Positions 51,847 through 61,551 of a stretch of 64,000 bases of DNA are shown piece by piece. A program made the translations under genes and the position numbers. The stretch is taken from the NCBI GenBank assembly GCA_029964075.1, contig CM057129.1:21567430-21631429 (forward strand). The letters run 5' to 3'. The DNA comes from Patiria pectinifera. Taxonomy: Eukaryota; Echinodermata; Asteroidea; Valvatida; Asterinidae. The number at the start of each line of letters is the position of its first letter. Positions within the stretch are counted from its first letter, which is position 1. The notes under the pieces were generated by a model. It was not told the DNA's origin, did not search any database, and was given only the letters and a program-made list of their open reading frames with translations.

Positions 51847-54803
51847 TGTAAAATCTACCTCCTACCTCCACCACTTACGAAAGCAGTGTGGGCATACGAA
51901 AAGGAACGCGCACGTATAACATTCGCAATTAGACCACGTGCCTACATATTTAATTACGAAGACTTTGCTGAAGGTGAAGCATGTACACAGGTACCAAATA
52001 CCTTGGGAATTATTCCGCCTGAAATGATAATTGTAAAGGTGGCTAATAAGAAGGGTACTCGCGAAAGAGTCGCGGGAACACTTGTTTTACCGCAAAGATT
52101 AGATATTATCTGTGTCGAATGGGGACGCTGCTTTCATTTATGGAATCATTTTAAAGCTATTACGTGCATGAAGACATAAGATTTTGGGGTGTCTTTTCAA
52201 AACGGAAAAGATTTATGAAACACAACACATCAGTCAACCGTTAATATTCTCCGGAATAAATGTATAGCCATTTTGGTGAGCGGTCTTTTTACATCTTTTT
52301 TTTTAATTACGCAATGGAAAATTATGGTCATATCGATAATTGTCAAATTACATGCCGAATTAAGCTCTGTTCAGATTCTTTGCTCAAGCTCTGTTCAGAT
52401 TCTTTGCTCAACTGAATTTACAACATTTTGCAGAATAATAAGCCCATCTCGTTTGATTGTCCGGGAAATGTAGGCCTATACCGTAGTCTATTGTTTGCCG
52501 TCAGCTGAGAAGACTATAACGTTACGCAACAATGAACACCATATGCAATGAACTATGACAAATCATGGAGGATTATGAACAAATTTCGTGGGCAGATATG
52601 TATTTTGTTTTTGGTATTGCGACAGTAATACCAAACCAGTAAGTACAGATACAGATTTTCATCTCAGTCTACCATTACCTGGAACGACTGTCAGCGGCTT
52701 GAGGTGTGTCAGTCGGATTGAAATGCGTCGACTGGATAGATCATGGGAATAAGATCCTGTTGGACATGCTGTGAATTCTTCTTTTTTTGTAATTTCATTA
52801 AAAAAATATCAGTGTTGAGGTTTTTAATTTTGATATTTATATTTATTATACTTTTATTTGAAAAGGTGAAAATAACTCTGAAAACACAAATGCATTGTCA
52901 AGTGCAGTGTTCTGATTTGTCAGTAAACGGGGCGGAGTTTACCTTTCTAGACGGGTTGCACTTCGTACAGCAAGATTAATTTTTATCGAGCTGTATGCTC
53001 GCACTATTATTTTTAACATTATACTGTTGTCTTTGAAATATACACGGTATTTGTTTACCGACGTGTTTGCCAGAACTGCGAACGGTCCCTTGTACAACAT
53101 CTCAAAGTCGAGCTCTAATCTGGTCGCTGTTGCCAACAGTCCTTCATTAGATGATAGAGGTATCCAAATTGTATATTTTTGTGAATATTTACTCTTGAAA
53201 TATTGACAAGGCAAGAAATAACTGTATGTTCCAATCCTAAATTCTTAGGAAATAAAAATGGAAATTGCAAGATTAAAACTAACAATTACAAAAATGGAGC
53301 AGGGAACAAATGACAAGAATGTTAGCCATAACTTACAAAGAAAAAATAAACAGCAAGCTGTTCCCTCTCTTCAAGAATGAGAAACAGTTTTTTACTTCAG
53401 CACTTATGGAGAAAGGCAAAATTCGTGTATGGGCGTATAGGCGAAAGGTCTGGGGAAAGTCTTCATGATTTGCGTGTTGCCTTCAACGATGATTAAGGTT
53501 TTTCCAAATCTCGGTTTTGCTTCCAGCTTGGCTGCTTGCTTCAGTTTCATTATCTTTAATATCAAATTAGGTCCCCAACGTGGGAGCCACTTAGGCTGAG
53601 CATCGTGTGTAATTATCCGTTTCTGAACATCTGCTTCTGAAGCAAAAAAAAAGGAAACCGAACTGGAGACGAAAATCCCTAACTTGTCGATTTGAAGTCC
53701 GCAATTGCTCCCTCAATAGTCCATATAATATCCGCGGACAAGTTACAGGTTATTTACCGGCGATTTTCTAGAAAATGGAATAGCGCCCTCAACAAGTTTA
53801 CCTGAATGGGTATGCTACATGTATTTCCAAATAGTTGGATTAAATGTCATAAATATTCAATTAATTTAGTTTAAGCAACTCTTCCCAAAAAAAAAATTCC
53901 ATCTTATAATAACTCTTCCCAATGTTATGAAAGTGATAGCGAACACAAGAAGACAATATGCAAAATCCATTTAAAAAAAAATTGTGTCTTTATCATGTTA
54001 CCGTCACAAACAGTGGAATTCTTTTCATGTATGACGAACTTTAGAAACACACATTAATTTTGTGTCCAGTTCACAATCGTCTTCAGCCTTTGTTTGATAC
54101 AGGGGTGTTCAGGCCTGTTTTTATTTTGTAGTAATGAACCGTTTCAATTCATATTAAGAAGTTCCAGTATTACATCAGACTAAGTATCTGAGGATTATTT
54201 CGTTCCTCGTAGAGTTCCTAGTCTTTTCCTGGACACCCAAAAGTGACTTACCATAATCTACAAATAATTTAATTAAAAACTCACAAAGTCATACTAATTA
54301 ATGTTATCCTGACTAAAGGAATATCTTACCTAAAAATGTTATATTGCCAAGGGAATGATCCCAACCAGATGCACGTTTGGGGAATGTTGCTGTATTTTTC
54401 TTAATAACCTGGGAACATATTCTTAAAAGTACAAGACATTAAGGTGAACCGAAGCTAACGAGGATTATACCACAGGGTCGAGCATAATGCGCAATCACAC
54501 GTTGCGGCGATCGTGTTGCGCCCAGGCAAAGCGATCATGTTGCCGGGCGATTATCGACGACCGTGCCGTTGTATTTGAACACGAGCCCCGAGACCAAAGC
54601 AGTATCTTCCGGCCCGTTCGAATCTAAGCCGGTCCTCTGTAATGTGATCTTATGGCCGTCCTAAACACGCGCTCGATAGATGGTCATTGGATGCTTTGTG
54701 AAAATGGTGCCGTCAATCTGATCGACCAAATATTGACGATAAATTCAAAACAACGACAAAAGCAATGACTGCGACTATGACAGTACTGCCAATCGCCATG
54801 ATC
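51847..54803. other. No gene recognised
   Basis: The 97-codon frame directly after the minisatellite (51886-52179, +) has normal-looking amino-acid composition but no domain, signal peptide or known relative that I can name. The remainder is AT-rich. Confidence 0.4.
52363..52410 (+). repeat. Perfect 24-bp tandem duplication
   Basis: The unit starting AGCTCTGTTCAGATTC and ending TTTGCTCA occurs twice, directly adjoining and without a mismatch, so the duplication is recent. Confidence 0.95.
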
Positions 54804-54968
54804 CAGTGGCGGATCTGCGGAAGGAGAGTTTAGGGGGTCTACCCCCCCCCCCCTCTTTGGGCAGCAACAAAACTTAGTAAAATCGTGCAGAAGTACACAG
54901 CAAGTGCCTGCTAAACCCCATTCTTGACAGCTACACCTCCTCTAGCTCCAAACCTTGATGCGCCCCTG
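54804..54968. mobile_element. hAT-like MITE with CAGTGGCGGATC terminus
   Basis: The left end CAGTGGCGGATCTGCGG and the reverse complement of the right end, CAGGGGCGCATCAAGG, form imperfect inverted repeats around about 165 bp. C12 at 54842-54853 lies next to the left end. No coding capacity; the target duplication is not clear. Confidence 0.6.
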
Positions 54969-55068
54969 TGATGCTAACAACGGTGACGAGATAGAGTCAC
55001 AAATCGTCGAGCTTTAAGGTGTGATTTTTACATGACTTTACACAATGATACGACTTTCTGCGATGAAC

Positions 55069-55083
55069 AGCGCCACCTAGTGT
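55069..55083 (-). promoter_or_regulatory. CTCF-core-like site
   Basis: The minus strand reads ACACTAGGTGGCGCT, close to the bilaterian CTCF core CCASYAGRKGGCGC. An inverted AGCTAGGTGGCT follows at about 55090. Motif match only; no evidence of binding. Confidence 0.3.
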
Positions 55084-57540
55084 CCGGGAGCTAGGTGGCT
55101 ATAGACAAGGCCAACGATGGCGCCAGCAAAAATTAAATATATTTCTGTGCTGAACATTTGGCGATCGAGCACGTTTTCCCGCCAACTATAGTTCGTAAGA
55201 GACAGAGTGAGCGTAGGCCTACTTCATCTTGAACTGGGACAAAACAAAATGCAGTTCATGTCTTTCGTACAACACGATTTTAACGGAACGTTGTTTTTTT
55301 TGCGTGGAACAAGACCGGTAAGGGCTGGAAGACTGTACAATAAACACCGTTCTCGTTTACTGCTTAAATAACACCTATTACATTTATATTCTTAATTTCA
55401 CCGCATAGAGCCTGCATGTGAGGATGTCATTGTCAATATAAGAAAGTGTTTATTAACTTGTTTAAATGAACCGAATCAAATTTTGTGATGTAATTATACA
55501 AAAAAAAATAAGAGATGCATTTTCCCACAACCACAGTACATGAGAAATCTCTGTCTTCCTTTTACATCAGAATTGGCGCCAGTCTCGTGAACCAATGCAG
55601 GCCGATCCGTGAGCAGAGGCACCTTTTCCTTCGTATCGATCGGCAGCCAGTCCATTGCCCCACGGTGTGACTGAGCATTAAGAAGGGAAGACCGTATATG
55701 AACTGATAGAGGGAAGGAGAGAGACGTGCGTTGCAGGGCGAGAGAACGATGGCCCTTCCCCTAACCCCTGCGTGCAAGCAAGAGAGCACATGTACGAAAC
55801 GTGGTCAACAGCTATAATTATTATAACCCATCTGTAACCTCACTGCAATTATATTGCGACGAGGGAGTCTGCACTTGGATGGAGGCCCCAGAGTGCTTGT
55901 GAAAAAGGTACTTCACTCGCACATGTTTCCGCACGTGAACCAAAATAATGACTCCTTCTGGAAATGGAATCTTCAAGGCTTGCTCCCTGGTATAATTGCA
56001 TATCTACATCTCGGGTTGAATGACCGGTTTGTCCTCCTCAATTGGCTATAGTATTATCGTGTTCACAGGGCAGAGGAGGGCGCCAATGACTTTGGCAATG
56101 ACGTTCGGTATGTAAAAATGCCCACCGCCTGAAGGTGCTTGACGATATCAAATCAAATCACGAACACACGCGAGGGCCCGTTGGAAAGATTAACATAGAA
56201 ATGTGACAGATTGAATATCCTCCTCTATTATTCGCTTGTCTCATTTCGTTGCTTGCTGGCTAGTGAGATACATTCTGTTTTCTTATTATAAATACCTGTA
56301 GCCTGACTTGTCGACCGTTCAGTATAAGTTGCAAGGAAATCAAGCGTGAAAACAACAGTCATGTGCTGTTCGCATGACAAGTCTCACAAAGGTAGACAGT
56401 AATTTGCTAGCCATAAAGACACACTCGGCGTGAAATCAAATCGAATGTATCTCGTGTTCGATCTCGAAAACAAGTTGAAACTTGCCCTTAGTAAAAAAAA
56501 AAAAAAAACTTTAAGTTTATGGACACGTTTTATGGATTCACAATTATTATTTCTGCCCATTTACTACGTTCAATTTTAAACTCAATACCACCTTAGTGCG
56601 TCATTAGAAACTCAATCACTCGCAAAAGGTAGACAATAAATTGAATGTTTAATTGTACAGATAGACATTTGTCTCGTTCTACAACGTGGTCCATATAAGA
56701 GTCAGCATTTTTGATTTAACAAATAAGGAGACTGTTCTGACCGTAATCGTGAATCACCAAAAGTCAGCTTGTCATTTCCTATATCCTGTTCAGGACAAGT
56801 TCAGCGGTCCAGCGCAGAACTCCTCATTTCTAAACCAAATATTTTGACACAAGACTGGCCAGTGTTGTTTTGTTGTGGTGAAGGTTCGTGTGTGGAGTGG
56901 GAAGATTTATATGTATCAGTTGCAATTAATTTCCTATTTTTCCTTGAAAAAGCTCCGGTCGTCAAAAATGTCCTCCAAGTATATTGTCATCTTTCGTCAT
57001 TCCAGTGTCGGAAGCCTAAACGCGTTTTACCCTCGCGTACACGGTCAAGTTCCGTAACAGATACACGAATGGAATGTCTGTCATCTTTCTTAATCGAAAC
57101 TTTATATTGACTGTTACCGGAAGCACGTATCCAGTATTTCTTTCTTTCAATTTTCGATTTTGAGGAAGTATCATCAACACTGTTGCGAACTGATACGGCA
57201 GCATTTAGCATGGGTAGTTCGAGTACAACGTATCGGTGATATTCTGTTTTTGCTGTCACTTCAAATTGGCACGTTCAATTTTTTTCGTAAGGATTTTCAT
57301 TTGATGAAAAATTGGGAGGAAAAAAGATTATTTGAAAATATACCATTCGCTATTATCTGAATTGAAAACAAAACGTAAACATGCCCATCGGCGCGAAACA
57401 CAGCACGACTAGTTTCTAAGGCTCAACCACAGAGAGGGTTATAAAAGAATACCTTAAAATATCAATTAAAAAAGGAAACGGATTTAATCAGTACACAGTA
57501 TTACCTGAAAATATTGTCGGACCGGTGGGGAAAAACACTA
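55084..57540. other. No gene recognised
   Basis: Contains an A-run of about 16 nt at 56493-56508 without a visible retrocopy before it. Frames at 56769-57110 (+) and 56987-57259 (-) lack domains. Confidence 0.45.
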
Positions 57541-58871
57541 CACTCTCAGAAAAAAAATACACAAGTTGTGTAAAATTTAACCATGTTTTATATGTACTAC
57601 ACGAACTCGCTTGCAATTGTGTAAAAAGTTACATAATGCGTGTTGGGTAAAAGTTTTCTTGACAGTTGTGGTAAAAGTTTACTTGATGTCTGTGTAATTA
57701 TATTTACACATTTATTAGGTTGAAGACAATTAAGTAAACTTTACACAACTTTCAGATGAAACAATACTTCATTATCATGAAGTATTTCATTGTTTCATGA
57801 TACTTCGTTATCATGAAACACGACCTGTTTCATTTTGATTTTATTTATTCCCTTCCCGAACTGTGCAGCATATCACAGCATATAGAGTTGGAGAAACCAT
57901 GACGTATGTGACAACAGATGTCGCAGATGTCACAGCTACTTTCGGTCTTTGAAGGTAACATTTTCCTCAAGCTCTTTGTGATGTCATACCGTCCCCAATC
58001 CATAGCAGTTCTTGGACACTTTGCAAGATAATGATGCATGATGCATGACCAACACAGCTCTGCCACGGCGAGTATGCACGCATGAATGTATACGTATTTA
58101 CAAGTACATAGGCCGAATACAGGTCAATTCGAACGCGAACCAACTCGTACGCGACCATCTCGCGCACAGGACAACTCGTACGTGGACAAATTCGTATGCG
58201 GTCCAACTCGTACACAGAATTAAACTCGTATACAAAATTATATGTGGTGGACGATTCTTGACTACTTGATGGGAACGGTACAAGTTGGTCCACGTACGAG
58301 TTGTTTCGCTACGAGTTGGTTCACGTACGAGTTTTATGGCGTACGAGTTGGTTCGCGTACGAGAGGTTCTGTTTCCATGCAGTCATGATGTAGGCCTAGC
58401 CTACATACGTGTGGCATGCATATACGCGCAGTGGCCGAGTTACTAACACTACTTATATTAAGAATATCCTGTTATATTTTATCGTGCAAAATGTTCAGGC
58501 ATTTCTGGGGCTTGGGACGGTATAACAATCACACGAACTTTAGAAAATGTTACCTTCAAAGACCGAAATTAGCTGCAGCATATCCCATCGTTGTTACAGA
58601 CGTCATGGTGTTCTCCATTCACTTATGCTGTGCTGTGCTAGCTGCATATCGCGTCACCGCGTGTACGTTTTTACCTTGTTTTAGTACGTTTTACCTAATT
58701 GCAGTACGTTTTTACGTAATTAAGGTAAACTGACTGCCTTACTTATTCAATATTTATTTTACAATTTACATGTTTTTTAAGGTACTTTTTTTCCGGCGAA
58801 TTTTACCAAAATGTGAATATTTTACACAACAATTTTTACCTAATTATTTTTTACATATCTTTTTGAGGGTG
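57541..58871. mobile_element. 1.33-kb foldback transposon with long terminal inverted repeats
   Basis: The left end reads CACTCTCAGAAAAAAA and the reverse complement of the right end reads CACCCTCAAAAAGATA. Inner anchors confirm long arms: TTTCGGTCTTTGAAGGTAAC at about 57940-57960 pairs with GTTACCTTCAAAGACCGAAA at about 58548-58567, and CCATGACGTATGTGACAAC pairs with its inverted partner near 58590-58607. The arms are about 430 and 335 nt and hold degenerate GTAAAA/GTAAAC units and a TTCATTATCATGAAG palindrome. No transposase is present. I cannot assign a superfamily or a clear target duplication. Confidence 0.7.
58124..58366. repeat. Foldback of CGTACGAGTTGGTTCG units inside the 57.5-kb element
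   Basis: The left side (58124-58241) carries AACCAACTCGTACGCGACC and variants; the right side (58276-58366) carries the reverse orientation (GGTCCACGTACGAGTTG, GGTTCGCGTACGAG). Three to six diverged units lie on each side of a short centre. It sits in the loop of the larger foldback. Confidence 0.8.
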
Positions 58872-61437
58872 ATACCCATCCATTTGCATAAGTTCCACGT
58901 GCTACACCTACGTATTGATTCAGTTTAAACTACAAAAGTGTGATGATTTGTGTATATACATTTGACGTATTATGTAATTGCATTTTTGACTTTTCAACTG
59001 TTTCACGTGTTACTTAATTAAACACGCGTTTTTGTCCCCCTATACGAACAACAGACGACTAATTATGTTAAACTAATTCAATCTTGACCTTCAATAGCTC
59101 TCTGAAGAACAGGTCCTGCTCAACGCTGACAGCTGACACCACATGAGACCGTGTATCGATATCTGCAGAAGGATACACATTTCCTACCAGTACATGTCCA
59201 GCTACAAAGCCGTGTTTAACGAAACCAACATGGAACGCCTGTGTAAAGCTTAAAACAATCTCGAGGAAGAGGTAAGATTATTATCATTAAGCCGATAATC
59301 ACCGGCCGCTATTTAAAATAATTGTAGCCGCGGAAAGGCCCAGCGGCAAAAGGAGAGGTGAATCTTTAGCGCTCGTGTGTCAGGTTCAATCTGTGATGAT
59401 TTTGTAATAAGTCGGATTTGCCTTACACCACAGTGAGCGGCCTGTTTTGTGGACTGCTTTCCTCCAGGGCAGGCAGATGCATCCAGTGGTCAACATTCCT
59501 CGGTCAAATCAATCACTGGGTCCGGGCAGACCTGGCTAAGTGCACAGCCCTGGCGACCCGAAGGCTAGCCGTGGACAGGGCGGTCCCTCGTGGGTAAAAC
59601 AAAAATAAAACCATGGACATTTCCTAGACTGCCTTCAGAGCAGAGAAGAGACGGAATCGAATCTAAACGTTTTACACTTCCCAGAGAAAGGTAATTCCTC
59701 TAAGGTGTTGATTCTAGCCTTTTCATATCCTCGATTGTTCGTCACCCACAAAGAAGATTCAACAGTACGGATGTTTGTCCTTCGTGCTTCCAAAGAAAAT
59801 CTTGGAATGAATCCAGCAAATATGTGCAATGCCGTGGGTCGAGTATCATTTACAGGTGCGTCCAAGTTTCAAGTGGACGTTAAATAGGTGGATTTATTAA
59901 TGAAGAGGTTCAGAACATTAAATATCTTTTTGGTTTTGTCTTTTTCATTTTTTGTTTTGTTATTATTCTCGCCTTTAATAGAACAAGTGTCACGGTGCCC
60001 ACGCTAATACACAGTGTCCCCTTAGGCTGCAGTTAACCCATTTTAAGCTCAATGTTCATAAAGCTCTGGTTTCGTTTGTTGTTGTGAGTTGGCATCTGGG
60101 AAAACTGTGCCCCGAAGGCAAACTATAACGTTTGGCCCATACAACAGACTGTTTTCCCCGGCCACTACTGTGTATGGGTTTTATTAGATGAAACCCAAGG
60201 AAACGTTTGGAGTTTCCACCAAATTTAAGCGAATCAAATGGACGAAACACGCCGCAATTCGTGCCAACAGGTTTCCTGAGGGAAAGGCCACAATGACATT
60301 TTGGTCCGGAAGGTGAGGTGGGTAGTTCCCGCCAGAATCAAGTTATGGCGGGAATCGAAGGCCTTCCATCATCCGTGCAGCATTTCCCTACGTGCGTTGA
60401 GTGTAATTTGCGATTCGAAAATTTAGCTGCAACCGACTCGCATGGAAATGCAAAACAAGAAGCGGGTATGGGAAACAAAAAATCTGTGAATTTATCAACT
60501 GTGGATTCACAATTCTCGCGTGATGAGAGAGCCCCTGCAGCCAGATTGCGCTTGACTTATCACAGGCCAGGATAGGATTTCATATCAGACCACATCTGCC
60601 ACTTTCTCCCCCAGCCAGCAATATCTCATCCTCGCTTCATTTGCACGAGTCGGAAGCTCTGATGACATGAAGCGCGGTCGAATGACACCGGATTAAACTC
60701 ATATTACATGGGTATATTTAAATGAGGCTTTGATTAAAGTACATCAACATTGTTTTTATAGCTGCTTTGCTTGTCGTCTGACTATTAAGCACGGATGCCC
60801 AATAGCAGGGATGGTTCGTTATTAGACGCGCAGCGATAGCACTTCCATTATCGAATTAAGCTCAACCAAAAATAATATCTTTTCGTATTGATATGTTTCT
60901 TCCTTTTTACTAAAGAGCCGAAAGGAGGGTAGACCATCTTTCACGGAGTTATTTTCTTTAAACAACATAGGCCTACGGCCTATATAGTTTCCCTAATCCT
61001 GAAGTTCTGACTGGAAAACAAGCCGATCGCTTCAGGGTTTGATTTGCCAAAAAGTTTGTAGTTAATAATCTTAGATAAAATTATCGTTATTGTGACCAGA
61101 ATTATGGTTATCAACTGATCCTTAGTGTCTAATAAACATTGGTTGTTTCAAGTTGTGGCAACAGCGTAGTGAATGTGAAATTATATTCTGCATTTTATTG
61201 CTTTTGAACGAAAATGCAAACAATGTGTTGACGTATAATTATTCACGTTATCCTTTGGTTGTAAATCGAATAATGTTTGGTAGATTCGTTTTATCCGTCA
61301 TCACTACTATTGCTCGTATTAAGGACCTCGAATCGGACGCCGTACTCGATTGATTGCGAAACCCATCTTCGTGAGTCATTCCTATTTGTTTTTAACTCCA
61401 ACTTCACGCAAAGGGTCAGTGGTCACGACAGTAAACC
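58872..61437. other. No gene recognised
   Basis: Mixed sequence; the frame at 60318-60575 (+) has no domain. The E2F-like inverted pair at 60326-60354 is listed separately. Confidence 0.4.
60326..60354. promoter_or_regulatory. Inverted pair of E2F-like sites
   Basis: TTCCCGCCA (60326-60334) and TGGCGGGAA (60346-60354) are perfect inverted 9-mers 11 nt apart; TTSCCGC is the E2F consensus. No gene start is evident nearby. Confidence 0.3.
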
Positions 61438-61551
61438 GCCATGATTGGTTGTCAGTCCAATAATGGTGTGGAAGGACGGTAGGCGCGCCATGATTGGATG
61501 CCAGGCCAGTACGGTGTTGACGTATATAGATGCCGTATGATCTGCTCAGTC
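61438..61551 (+). promoter_or_regulatory. Promoter-like block: two ATTGG boxes, TATA, initiator
   Basis: Two related segments, CGCCATGATTGGTTGTCAG and CGCCATGATTGGATGCCAG, about 50 bp apart each carry an inverted CCAAT box. TATATAG follows at 61523-61529 and TCAGTC, an initiator consensus, at 61546-61551, about 25 nt downstream of the TATA start. The first ATG downstream opens only a 21-codon frame (61630 onward), so a spliced or non-coding transcript would be needed. No known gene is identified. Confidence 0.35.

Noticed and set aside
51886..52179. 97-codon frame right after the minisatellite
   Set aside because: No domain or known relative; the open length is unremarkable in 64 kb.
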